Shown here piece after piece: positions 1 through 6,843 of a stretch of DNA of 41,101 nt. The stretch comes from an uncultured Flavonifractor sp. (GTDB lineage Bacteria > Bacillota > Clostridia > Oscillospirales > Oscillospiraceae), in the NCBI GenBank assembly GCA_944385575.1, contig CALWXT010000010.1, positions 1 through 41,101 on the forward strand. The letters run 5' to 3'. The stretch's first letter is position 1. Every line of letters begins with the position of its first letter. The translations under genes were made by a program, and so were the position numbers. The notes below the pieces were generated by a model, which was given only the letters and a program-made list of their open reading frames with translations, made no database searches and was not told the DNA's origin.

Positions 1-19
1 AGGGTCGAATGTCTATCAT
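1..19 (-). CDS. 5' end of a gene running off the window (partial)
   Basis: An ATG on the minus strand at 19-17 begins a frame reading M-I-D-I-R-P before the window ends. It follows a good ribosome binding site (AAAGGAG, about 25-32). It starts 16 nt after the stop of the DUF2156 gene on the same strand, so the two are probably one operon. Six residues do not allow a function call; many GNAT acetyltransferases start in a similar way, but that is only a guess. Confidence 0.5.
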
Positions 20-35
20 AGGAACGCTCCTTTCT

Positions 36-950
36 TCAGGCGCGCAGAATAGCGGCGAACTTTTCCACCATCAGGTCGGGATAATAGGACTCCTTGGCCT
101 TCCTCAGACCCTCCACACCCATGTCATCCTCCCGGTTGAGGTACTTGATCTCCGGATGCTTCTCCCGTACCCAGCGGGCAAATTCCCGGTTGATCATGGC
201 ATAGGCGCCCTGGAGCTCACTGTAAGCCTTTTCAAAATGCACATCAAAAGTGTCCGTGGTGAGCCGGTCTCCCATGGTGAAGGCCACCACCTCACCGTAC
301 ACCCGGATCAGGCCGCCCTCCAGCCCCAGCTGGTCGTAATACTCCATGGCGGTGCGCAGGGCGATGCCCTCATCACCCAGATCCCGCTCCTCCGCCTCCC
401 CCTCCCGGGTCAGAGAGCGCAGGTACCACTGCTTGTCCATTTCCAGACACTCAGGCAGACTTTCGGGGGTGATCTCTTCATACACCCAGGTGGGGTTGTT
501 ATCAATAAAGCGGTTGATATGGTTGCGCTTGGCGTGGAGTTTTTTACCGCCCAGGTCGGCCAGGCGGTCGATCTCATAGAGATAGTCGTAGCCGTCCCGG
601 TCGGAAATATAGTCAAACCGGCCGGGGAAAAATTCCTCCAGCTCCGCCATCTGCCGCCGGGTCAGGCACACCAGGCGGAGAGGCTCGCCCCGGCGGGCGG
701 CATCCTCCGCCAGCGCCCGGATAGCGCCGGCAATGTCGCCCGAGCCGGCGGGGTACATGTAGCTGCACCCCATCCGGCCGCACAGATGGGTCACCACAAA
801 GTCACCCACCCGTCCGATCTCCAGCCCGTAGGCCTTCTTCCAGACAAACATGTTGGTAAAATTATAATCACAGCCCCGGTGATTGCTCCGGGCCAACAGC
901 TCGTCCACCCAGGGCTTATCCGCCGGAACCGGCGTGTGAAATTCGATCAT
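36..950 (-). CDS. DUF2156 (phosphatidylglycerol lysyltransferase C-terminal-like) protein
   Basis: A 304-residue cytosolic protein with the look of the DUF2156 family, a tandem GNAT fold also found at the C-terminus of MprF and in tRNA-dependent aminoacyl transferases. Visible hallmarks are an N-terminal segment with an NFTNMFVWKKAYG-like stretch (about residues 31-43), a central KRNHINRF segment (about 141-148), and a C-terminal KYLNREDDMG motif (about 273-282) followed by LRKAKESY, typical of the family. There are no membrane segments, so unlike MprF it is not a flippase fusion. The ATG at 950 has AAGGAG about 8 nt upstream. The substrate is unknown; aminoacyl or acyl transfer to a peptide or lipid is the family expectation. 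Confidence 0.8.
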   Translation of the reverse strand: MIEFHTPVPADKPWVDELLARSNHRGCDYNFTNMFVWKKAYGLEIGRVGDFVVTHLCGRMGCSYMYPAGSGDIAGAIRALAEDAARRGEPLRLVCLTRRQMAELEEFFPGRFDYISDRDGYDYLYEIDRLADLGGKKLHAKRNHINRFIDNNPTWVYEEITPESLPECLEMDKQWYLRSLTREGEAEERDLGDEGIALRTAMEYYDQLGLEGGLIRVYGEVVAFTMGDRLTTDTFDVHFEKAYSELQGAYAMINREFARWVREKHPEIKYLNREDDMGVEGLRKAKESYYPDLMVEKFAAILRA

Positions 951-975
951 ACAGAGTTTCTCCTTATATTGGTCT

Positions 976-1007
976 AGTATACCGGTATGATATCACGCTT
1001 ATACCGG
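976..1007. promoter_or_regulatory. Operator-like dyads upstream of the DUF2156 gene
   Basis: The 10-bp palindrome ATACCGGTAT lies at 979-988 and a third ATACCGG half-site at 1001-1007. The palindrome overlaps a possible minus-strand -10 (TATACT, 976-981), although no good -35 is seen. A repressor site is plausible but unproven. Confidence 0.35.
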
Positions 1008-1015
1008 ACATGGCA

Positions 1016-1050
1016 AGAAAAACAGGCGGGCCGGACAGGGTCCGGCCCGC
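1016..1050 (-). terminator. Intrinsic terminator of the DEAD-box helicase gene
   Basis: A perfect 10-bp GC stem (1026-1035 with 1041-1050) with a 5-nt loop is followed, reading the minus strand, by TGTTTTTC. It starts 3 nt past the helicase stop. Confidence 0.9.
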
Positions 1051-1053
1051 AGT

Positions 1054-2232
1054 TCAGGACTCCACCAGCATCAGGCAGCCGTCCTTGTCATATTTCAGCC
1101 GCTGGACCTCCGCCTTGGTGTTGCGGATGATGTCGTCCATACGGATGCCCTCGGTCACGGTGGCAATAAAGGTGTAGGCCACGCCGTGGCGCTTGGCCCG
1201 GCCGGTACGGCCGATCCGGTGGGTATAGTTCTCCAGCTCATCGGGCACATCGTAGTTGAACACGGCGTCCACATCGTCGATATCCAGGCCCCGGGCCGCC
1301 ACGTCGGTGGCCACCAGCACCCGGATCTCACCCTTCTTGAACTTATCCAGGGTCTTTTCCCGGATGCGCTGCTGAATGTCACCATGGATGGCCTCGCAGG
1401 AGATGCCCCGCATCTTCAAAAGGCCCGCCAGGCGGTCGGTCATATTCTTGGTATTGCAGAAGGCAATGGCCCGCTCGTACTCCCCGTGGGTGATGAGGGC
1501 CACAATGGTGTCCAGCTTCTGCTCCCGGCCGTCCAGGTCGATGCGGTACTGGGTGATATCCGGCTTGGATTCCTCCACCGGGCGAACGGTGATCTCAATG
1601 GGGTCCCGCTGGTACACCCAGGAGATATCCATGACCTCCCGGCTGATGGTGGCGGAAAACATACCCAGATTCTTCCGGTGCTTGATCTGATCCAGGATGC
1701 GGGTCACGTCCCGGACAAAGCCCATGTCCAGCATCCGGTCGGCCTCGTCCAGCACCACCGTCTCCACCTTGTCCAGTTTGACGGTGCGCCGCTTCATGTG
1801 GTCCATCAGGCGGCCGGGGGTGGCCACCACGATCTGGGGGCGTTTCTTCAGAGTGTTGATCTGCTTGTCAATGGGAGCGCCGCCGTACAGACATACGGTA
1901 CGCACTCCCTCCTTAAATTCACACAGATCCCGCAGCTCCTCCTGGATCTGCACCGCCAGCTCCCGGGTAGGCGCCAGCACCAGGGCCTGCACATCCTCGC
2001 TGGTCGGATCAATATGCTCCACCATCGGGATGCCGAAGGCAAAGGTCTTGCCCGTACCGGTGGGCGCCTTGGCAATGACGTCCTTCCACTGCATAAAATA
2101 GGGGATGGCTCCCGCCTGCACCGGAGTGGCCTGGACATAGCCCTTCTTATCGATGGCACGCATTACTTCCGGAGACAGACCCAGGTCGGCATAGTTTACG
2201 ACCTCGTTGACCTGCTCGCCGTTGATCTCCAT
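1054..2232 (-). CDS. DEAD-box ATP-dependent RNA helicase
   Basis: A 392-residue core-only DEAD-box helicase that unwinds structured RNA with ATP, probably in ribosome assembly or mRNA turnover. Motifs in order: Q motif with QATPVQAGAIP (about 34-44), motif I APTGTGKT (about 55), PTRELA (about 88), TPGRLMDH (about 138), DEAD (about 162), SAT (about 194), then RecA domain 2 with VATDVAARGLDI (about 308) and HRIGRTGRA (about 338). It ends shortly after motif VI, with no long basic tail or DbpA-type RNA-binding domain, so it is shorter than CshA or DeaD. The ATG at 2232 follows AAAGGAAG. It has its own promoter and a structured leader of about 145 nt, which suits cold- or structure-responsive control. 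Confidence 0.95.
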   Translation of the reverse strand: MEINGEQVNEVVNYADLGLSPEVMRAIDKKGYVQATPVQAGAIPYFMQWKDVIAKAPTGTGKTFAFGIPMVEHIDPTSEDVQALVLAPTRELAVQIQEELRDLCEFKEGVRTVCLYGGAPIDKQINTLKKRPQIVVATPGRLMDHMKRRTVKLDKVETVVLDEADRMLDMGFVRDVTRILDQIKHRKNLGMFSATISREVMDISWVYQRDPIEITVRPVEESKPDITQYRIDLDGREQKLDTIVALITHGEYERAIAFCNTKNMTDRLAGLLKMRGISCEAIHGDIQQRIREKTLDKFKKGEIRVLVATDVAARGLDIDDVDAVFNYDVPDELENYTHRIGRTGRAKRHGVAYTFIATVTEGIRMDDIIRNTKAEVQRLKYDKDGCLMLVES

Positions 2233-2375
2233 GGGTACAAAACTTCCTTTCGTTTCAGTCTGCCTGATTTAAGGTCCCCACAGGCATCGAAACTCCCTTT
2301 CGTACCCAAACGCCAGCCGTTCCTCCGGGGCGCGACCTCAAATCCAGCCGCCGGACCATTTTCCGGCGGATTTTG
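2233..2375 (-). promoter_or_regulatory. Structured 5' leader of the helicase mRNA
   Basis: On the minus strand the leader carries an 8-bp hairpin (2348-2355 with 2362-2369) just after the predicted start of transcription. It also has a long-range pairing in which the stretch at 2298-2307 (GGGTACGAAA as RNA) matches the stretch just before the start codon, 2233-2242 (TTTTGTACCC), over 10 bp with one G-U. The second pairing would close a structure around the AAAGGAAG ribosome binding site. Confidence 0.5.
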
Positions 2376-2382
2376 CCCAATT

Positions 2383-2411
2383 ACTATATCATAGCCCGAC
2401 TTATTGTGCAA
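2383..2411 (-). promoter_or_regulatory. Promoter of the helicase gene
   Basis: The minus strand has a -35 TTGCAC and a -10 TATAGT with a 17-nt spacer. The -35 lies inside the last codons of the upstream methyltransferase gene. Confidence 0.75.
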
Positions 2412-3249
2412 GAGGGGCCCTATCTCGCCGGAACACGTGGATGCGGAAATCCGCCGTGATATCCAGGCCGTCCAGCTCCGCCAGACGGGCAGCCCCCTCC
2501 TTGGGGGTCTTCCAATAATAGGGCGTCATCTGGAACAGGTCCTTCAAATCCTCACCCGAAACCCCCATCCGGGCCCGCACCGGCACTACGGTGTCATAAA
2601 AAAACCCCTCGTAGGGGACGTTCTCCTCCTTATTGCGGTACGGGGTGTCGTACAGCACCTGCTTGAGCTCCCACAGGTGGTCTGCCCCCGGCACCACATA
2701 CAAAAACGCCCCGCCTGGGCGTAGCACCCGGTGAAATTCCTCCAGCGCCAGAGGGGAGAAGCAGTTGAGCAGCAGATCCACCGTCTGCGTCCCCACCGGC
2801 AGATGATAGGCGGAGGCCACAGCAAACTCCCCTGCCGGCAGCCGTCTGGCCGCCAGACGCACTGAGGGCTTGGACAGGTCGATGCCTGCCAGGCGGATGG
2901 CCTTCCCCGCCCCGGTCAGGGCCTGAAACACGCCCTGGGTATAGTACCCTTCCCCGCAGCCGGAGTCCAGCACATCCCCCTCTCCGCCGATCCGTTCCAG
3001 AGCCAGGGCCTGGAGCGCCTCCAGCAGAGGGGCATAATACCCTTTGGAGAGAAACCGGTTCCGGGCGGCAGTCATGCCCTTGTCATCCCCCGGCTCCTTG
3101 GCGTGCTTCCGGTTGGCCGGCAGAAGGTGGACATACCCCTCCCTTGCCCGGTCATAGCTGTGGCCGCCGGGGCAGAGATAGCGTCCCGCCTCCCGGCTCA
3201 GCCCCTGTCCGCAAATGGGACAGCACAACAGGCTGCTCTTTTCCTCCAT
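2401..3249 (-). CDS. rlmA: RlmA-type 23S rRNA (guanine-N1)-methyltransferase
   Basis: A 282-residue SAM-dependent methyltransferase that modifies N1 of a guanine in helix 35 of 23S rRNA (G745 or G748 in the family). The N-terminus carries the family zinc site: Cys10, Cys13, Cys26 and His30, with the same spacing as E. coli RlmA. A Rossmann methyltransferase domain follows, with motif I DSGCGEGYY (about 96-104), an acidic motif II GIDLSKP (about 122-128) and motif IV LLLNCFSPLA (about 159-168). The ATG at 3249 follows a GGGAGG sequence. It has its own consensus promoter, divergent from that of the carboxypeptidase gene. Whether it is RlmA-I or the TlrB-like RlmA-II specificity cannot be told from the sequence. 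Confidence 0.85.
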   Translation of the reverse strand: MEEKSSLLCCPICGQGLSREAGRYLCPGGHSYDRAREGYVHLLPANRKHAKEPGDDKGMTAARNRFLSKGYYAPLLEALQALALERIGGEGDVLDSGCGEGYYTQGVFQALTGAGKAIRLAGIDLSKPSVRLAARRLPAGEFAVASAYHLPVGTQTVDLLLNCFSPLALEEFHRVLRPGGAFLYVVPGADHLWELKQVLYDTPYRNKEENVPYEGFFYDTVVPVRARMGVSGEDLKDLFQMTPYYWKTPKEGAARLAELDGLDITADFRIHVFRRDRAPLAQ

Positions 3250-3292
3250 GGCCGCTCCTCCCTTCCGGGCCCATTCCGACCCATTCTTTCAG

Positions 3293-3321
3293 ATTATACG
3301 GCCCTTTTTCCCCCTTGTAAA
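3293..3321 (-). promoter_or_regulatory. Promoter of the rlmA-like gene
   Basis: The minus strand has a -35 TTTACA and a perfect -10 TATAAT with a 17-nt spacer. Confidence 0.85.
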
Positions 3322-3370
3322 GCGCGTACATCCCTCCCTCGACATTTTTCATCCAAATCCTTCCGTTTTC

Positions 3371-3399
3371 TTGCCTTTTCCGATGCTTCGTACTACAAT
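3371..3399 (+). promoter_or_regulatory. Promoter of the SLH/M15 carboxypeptidase gene
   Basis: A -35 TTGCCT and a -10 TACAAT with a 17-nt spacer lie 39 nt before the chosen start codon. Confidence 0.8.
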
Positions 3400-3437
3400 G
3401 AAACCATCGAAAATAATAAGGGAGCGTGAGGAATTCC

Positions 3438-4919
3438 ATGTCTGTCAAACGCCGTACACAATGCCTGCTTTTGGCCGGGGCTCTGGCTCTGACCCTGACC
3501 GTTCCTGCCCTGGCCGCCGGGTACAGCGACCTGCCTGAAAGTCATTGGGCCTATTCCGATTTGATGGAAGCGTCCGATCTCGGTATCATTCAGGGCGTCG
3601 GAAACGGGCAGATGGCCCCTTCCGCTGCCATGAGTTGGGGCCAGTTTTTGACCATGCTTACCCGTACCTTTGCCCCTGAGGTCTATCAGAGTGCATCTGC
3701 CGCAGGTATGGCCTGGGATCAGGCCGGCTACGCGGCCGCGGTGGAGTCCGGCCTGCTGCGGGAGGAGGACGGGCTGCCGGTCACCACAGAGACCCTGAGC
3801 GGCAATATCTCCCGTCAGGACGCGGCTGTGCTGCTGTATAACGCCCTTCCGGAAGATGCCTGGGACGCCTACTATGTCTGGGGAGAGACCCAGGACCCCA
3901 CTCTGCTCTCCGATTGGGCCTCCATGGACCCGCTCCATCAGCAGGCGGTAGCCGGCCTGGCAGAGCTGGGGATCATCAATGGCAAGAGCGACGGCTCCTT
4001 TGGCTGTGCCGACTCTATCCAGCGCTGCGATGGCACGGTGCTGGTCATGCGGGTGCTGGAGGTAGTTGATTCCTGTCTGCGATATACCCCCAAGGAAATC
4101 ACCCTGCGTATTCTCGACTCTCAGACTGAACAGCCCATTTTGCCTGACCAGCAGATGTCCTCCCAGGTGGGCACCTCCCTCAATTACCTGCTCAGCGATG
4201 ACGCGCTGAAATACTACAACTACGACTGGGAGCGCAGTTCGGTCAGTGAGGTCAGCTCGGCCTGCAGCACCTATACCCTGTATTACGCCCCCATGACCCA
4301 GGCAGAGCGGGAGGAAGCCGATTTCTGGGACAAGGTGGAGCAGGGCCTTGCTACCTATGAAGACTACTGGCAGCAGGATTTCTGGCTGAGCTATCAGGGG
4401 GAAAACCAGCGCAAGTGTCAGCTGCTGTTCGGCGATCCCATGAAGCGCCGCTTTGCCAGCCAGGATGAGGCAAAGGCCGCCATGACCACTATTACCATTC
4501 CGGTATGGAAGCTCCAGGGCGGCAAAAAGGTCGGCTCCACCCTCTCTCTGACCGTCCACAGTGCCATTGCCGAGGATGTGAAGCAGATTTTTACCGAAAT
4601 TTACAATGACCCGGAGCAGTTCCCCATTCACGACATCGGCGGTTACTCCTGGCGGGGCGACTCCGCCACCGGCGAGCATAACTGCGGCACCGCCATTGAC
4701 ATCAACGCCAACGAAAATTATCAGATTCGGGATGGCCAGGTGCTGGTGGGCAGCCTGTGGGAGCCGGACAGCAATCCCTACTCCATCTCGCCCGATAGTT
4801 CGGTGGTGCGCATCTTTGCCGAGCACGGCTGGAGCTGGGGCGGCGACGCCTGGGCCTACGACAGCGATGACAGCCAGGGGTACCACGACTACATGCATTT
4901 CTCCTATATGGGAGGTTAA
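3438..4919 (+). CDS. Secreted SLH-domain D-alanyl-D-alanine carboxypeptidase (M15/VanY-like)
   Basis: A 493-residue cell-wall enzyme. A Sec signal peptide (KRR, then a hydrophobic core ending near PALAA, about residue 27) is followed by about three SLH repeats (about 30-210: YSDLPESHWAYSDL, GIINGKSDGSFG), which tether proteins to secondary wall polymer. A linker of unknown fold follows, then a C-terminal M15 peptidase domain with EHNCGTAIDIN, HGWSWGGDA and DYMHFS, supplying the zinc ligands and catalytic residues. It should trim D-Ala from peptidoglycan stems. The start is ATG 3438, with GAGG 7 nt upstream; a GTG 12 nt earlier sits too close to its Shine-Dalgarno sequence. It is the first of two M15 peptidases in the window. 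Confidence 0.85.
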   Translation: MSVKRRTQCLLLAGALALTLTVPALAAGYSDLPESHWAYSDLMEASDLGIIQGVGNGQMAPSAAMSWGQFLTMLTRTFAPEVYQSASAAGMAWDQAGYAAAVESGLLREEDGLPVTTETLSGNISRQDAAVLLYNALPEDAWDAYYVWGETQDPTLLSDWASMDPLHQQAVAGLAELGIINGKSDGSFGCADSIQRCDGTVLVMRVLEVVDSCLRYTPKEITLRILDSQTEQPILPDQQMSSQVGTSLNYLLSDDALKYYNYDWERSSVSEVSSACSTYTLYYAPMTQAEREEADFWDKVEQGLATYEDYWQQDFWLSYQGENQRKCQLLFGDPMKRRFASQDEAKAAMTTITIPVWKLQGGKKVGSTLSLTVHSAIAEDVKQIFTEIYNDPEQFPIHDIGGYSWRGDSATGEHNCGTAIDINANENYQIRDGQVLVGSLWEPDSNPYSISPDSSVVRIFAEHGWSWGGDAWAYDSDDSQGYHDYMHFSYMGG

Positions 4920-5074
4920 ACAATTCTTAGATTCCTTTATAATACCTTTATATTCTGTTCACAGTCCGTTCACCAACAGGAGAGGTTTCTCGTGTATGAT
5001 GAGCATGTCAGGAAGAAATGACAAACCAACCTCCTCTCTACTCTCTCTTTTACCTCTCTGTTCACACACACACA

Positions 5075-5121
5075 AACAAGAGCGGCCCGCTCCAAAGGAG
5101 CGGGCCGCTCTTGTTTTTTCT
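5075..5121 (+). terminator. Strong intrinsic terminator after the carboxypeptidase gene
   Basis: A perfect 19-bp stem (5075-5093 with 5097-5115) has a 3-nt loop and a following T-rich tail. The 155 nt between the stop codon and this hairpin hold nothing else recognisable. Confidence 0.9.
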
Positions 5122-5130
5122 TTCTTTGGT

Positions 5131-5148
5131 GTACAATATCGTACAATA
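5131..5148. repeat. Tandem GTACAATA repeat upstream of the lysis cassette
   Basis: Two copies of GTACAATA at 5131-5138 and 5141-5148 are separated by TC. Each contains a TACAAT -10-like hexamer, and together they form a near-palindrome GTACAATATCGTAC. This is a candidate operator or promoter; no good -35 is visible. Confidence 0.4.
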
Positions 5149-5152
5149 ACTA

Positions 5153-5190
5153 TCTCTGTTTCCTCCTTTTTAGAAAGGAGGAAGCAGAGA
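5153..5190 (+). promoter_or_regulatory. Hairpin burying the ribosome binding site of the lysis cassette
   Basis: Bases 5153-5169 pair with 5174-5190 over 17 bp (one G-U) around a 4-nt TTAG loop. The 3' arm contains the whole AAAGGAGGAA ribosome binding site and ends on the A of the ATG at 5190. No T-tract follows, so it is not a terminator. Translation of the first gene should be off unless the stem is opened or transcription begins inside it. Confidence 0.75.
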
Positions 5191-5462
5191 TGCTGACTAT
5201 TATTGAAATTGAAGCCCGCGAGGATGGCGGGCACGGACTGCAGAGCCAGAGCCACCGGACGGAATGCTGGCTGGACGGCTGGATCGCAGTACCCCGGGAG
5301 TTGGAGGAGACGGTATGGGGGTGCCGGGGCTACTGCCAGCTGGAAATCCAGGACGGCGTGCTCACCGGGGTGACGTCCGGAGAACCACCAGCTCCGCCTG
5401 AGGCCGAGCCGGGTGTGGATGAGGTATTGAATGCATTACTGGGGGTGAGTGAGCGTGAGTGA
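5190..5462 (+). CDS. Small phage-type protein of unknown function, first in lysis cassette
   Basis: A 90-residue protein with no signal or membrane segment. It has a folded-looking N-terminal part (about 1-60) with a Trp-rich stretch TECWLDGWIAVP, then an acidic, Pro-rich tail (EPPAPPEAEPG). It resembles the short uncharacterised proteins found between tail-fibre and lysis genes of Clostridia phages; that comparison is from memory, not a search. The ATG at 5190 has a perfect AAAGGAGG that is locked in a 17-bp hairpin. Its last codons overlap the next gene, suggesting translational coupling. Confidence 0.7.
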   Translation: MLTIIEIEAREDGGHGLQSQSHRTECWLDGWIAVPRELEETVWGCRGYCQLEIQDGVLTGVTSGEPPAPPEAEPGVDEVLNALLGVSERE

Positions 5463-5895
5463 CCGGCTACAGAGGGCGGAGCAGTTCCGCCGTACCTTAC
5501 AGCTTTTTGCCGCTTCTCTGGAGGAGGAGCGGGCATTGGAAATCCCCACTGTTTTCCCCGCCTACGAGACGGGGAAATCTTATGTCATGGGGGAATATTT
5601 GATCTGCGGCACAAACGCTTTGGGCGATCCACAGCTTTACCGGGTGGTGCAGGACCACATCAGCGCGGCAGAGTGGCCGCCCGCCTCCACCCCCACCCTT
5701 TACACTCCCCTGGGTCTGGACAACAGCGGCTATCCCATCTGGTCCCAGCCCAGCGGCGCCCATGACGCCTACAGCAAAGGAGACATCGTCAATTACAAGG
5801 ACACGCTTTACATCTCCCTCGTGGATGGGAACGTCTGGGCTCCAGACGCATATCCTGAGGGGTGGGAGGTGTATAGCCATGCTGAACAGCCGTAA
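5449..5895 (+). CDS. Phage-type carbohydrate-binding (ChiC/CBM5-12-like) protein
   Basis: A 148-residue protein. After a helical N-terminal segment (about 1-35) it has two units with the pattern of small chitin- or glycan-binding modules: YETGKSYVMGEYLICG (about 39-54) with YRVVQDH and W/P residues, then AYSKGDIVNYKDTLYIS (about 107-123), ending in PEGWEVYS. Such modules occur in phage tail and lysis-region proteins and bind surface glycans. The start is GTG at 5449 (or GTG 5455), overlapping the previous gene by 14 nt. It overlaps the endolysin gene by 17 nt, so the genes are tightly coupled. Confidence 0.7.
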   Translation: MSVSDRLQRAEQFRRTLQLFAASLEEERALEIPTVFPAYETGKSYVMGEYLICGTNALGDPQLYRVVQDHISAAEWPPASTPTLYTPLGLDNSGYPIWSQPSGAHDAYSKGDIVNYKDTLYISLVDGNVWAPDAYPEGWEVYSHAEQP

Positions 5896-6532
5896 CATCG
5901 ACGACCTGCGCTCCGACGTGGCCGCCAACTGCCGGGTCTGGCAGAAACTGTGCAGTCAGGCCGGGCTGCCGGTGTTGGTGACCGGCACCGTGCGGGACGA
6001 GGAATATCAGCTCTACTGTTACAGCATCGGTACCAGTAAAGCCAAGGTACCCAGCTTCCACAGCGTGAAGGCCGGTCTGGCTTTCGACTTCTGTAAAAAC
6101 GTCAAAGGCCACGAGTATGACGATCTGGCCTTTTTCAAGAAAGCCGCTGCTATTGCCAAGGACATGGGCTTTGACTGGGGTGGGGACTGGAAATCCTTTC
6201 CCGACCGGCCCCATATCCAGTGGAGCGATGGCGGACGGTACACCAGCGCCATGATCCGGGCGGGAAACTATCCGCCCGCCATGCCCCTGTACGGCGCCAC
6301 TCAGAAGCCGGAAAAACCCGCTGCGCAGGAACCCAAGGAGGAGAAGGAGGACGACATGCTCATCTATCATCAGATTAAGGAGATGCCCGACTGGGCCCAG
6401 GCCAGCGTGGAAAAGGCGGTGGCCAAAGGCGTGATCAACCAGTCCGCCGACGGCACGGTTAACATTTACGAGCCCAACCTACAGACCATCGTACTGCTGG
6501 ACCGGCTGGGCCTGTTCGACAAGGAGGTGTGA
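5879..6532 (+). CDS. Phage endolysin, M15 family L-Ala-D-Glu / D-Ala-D-Ala type peptidase
   Basis: A 217-residue cell-wall endopeptidase without a signal peptide, so it needs a holin or lysis to reach the wall. The catalytic domain (about 1-125) has the M15 pattern: His61 in SFHSVKAGLAFDF with Asp70, FDWGGDW (about 98-104) and DRPHIQW with His112. A Pro/Glu/Lys-rich linker (about 138-158) leads to a C-terminal module of about 58 residues (MLIYHQIKEMPDWAQASVEK...) like the C-terminal repeats of clostridial phage amidases. The ATG at 5879 follows GGGAGGTG by about 9 nt. It lies between the glycan-binding and holin-like genes, the classic order of a lysis cassette. Confidence 0.85.
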   Translation: MLNSRNIDDLRSDVAANCRVWQKLCSQAGLPVLVTGTVRDEEYQLYCYSIGTSKAKVPSFHSVKAGLAFDFCKNVKGHEYDDLAFFKKAAAIAKDMGFDWGGDWKSFPDRPHIQWSDGGRYTSAMIRAGNYPPAMPLYGATQKPEKPAAQEPKEEKEDDMLIYHQIKEMPDWAQASVEKAVAKGVINQSADGTVNIYEPNLQTIVLLDRLGLFDKEV

Positions 6533-6536
6533 GCCG

Positions 6537-6725
6537 GTGTGGGAACGGCTTGCAAGGCTCATCGATGTTAAAAGCATCGTGACCATCATTTTGACCGGGG
6601 TGTTTTCCGTGCTGGCGATCACGGGCCGAGTACAGGCGGATCAGTTTCTGACGGTCTTTACCGTTATCATCGCTTTTTATTTTGGCACTCAGGCTCAGAA
6701 AATCGCTGACGGCAAAGGGGAATAG
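6537..6725 (+). CDS. Holin-like small membrane protein
   Basis: A 62-residue protein with two likely membrane helices (about 12-31 and 38-54) separated by a short polar turn, and a charged C-terminus (QKIADGKGE). This is the build of small two-helix phage holins, which make the membrane lesions that release endolysin. It starts with GTG 6537, four nt after the endolysin stop, behind an ideal AAGGAGGTG that lies in the last endolysin codons. No paired antiholin is seen. The name rests on size, topology and position rather than a specific motif. Confidence 0.7.
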   Translation: MWERLARLIDVKSIVTIILTGVFSVLAITGRVQADQFLTVFTVIIAFYFGTQAQKIADGKGE

Positions 6726-6805
6726 CGGCCAGGACCGCTTTATCTCTCCACTCCATCTAAAGTGGCATATCTGTCGGCTCGGCCGCAAATAAACGACAAA
6801 AATTC

Positions 6806-6843
6806 AAAGTGGGACGTGCATTACAGCGCGTCCCACTTTTTTA
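6806..6843. terminator. Shared terminator between the holin-like and recombinase genes
   Basis: The 11-bp stem AAAGTGGGACG (6806-6816) pairs with CGTCCCACTTT (6829-6839) and a run of T follows. It sits between convergent genes and has A-rich sequence on the left, so it may act in both directions. The 80 nt before it (6726-6805) show no gene; if this is phage order, attP would be expected here. Confidence 0.85.

Noticed and set aside
3426-3437. GTG 3426 as the start of the SLH/M15 carboxypeptidase
   Set aside because: The Shine-Dalgarno sequence would be about one nucleotide from it. ATG 3438 has proper spacing and starts a normal signal peptide.
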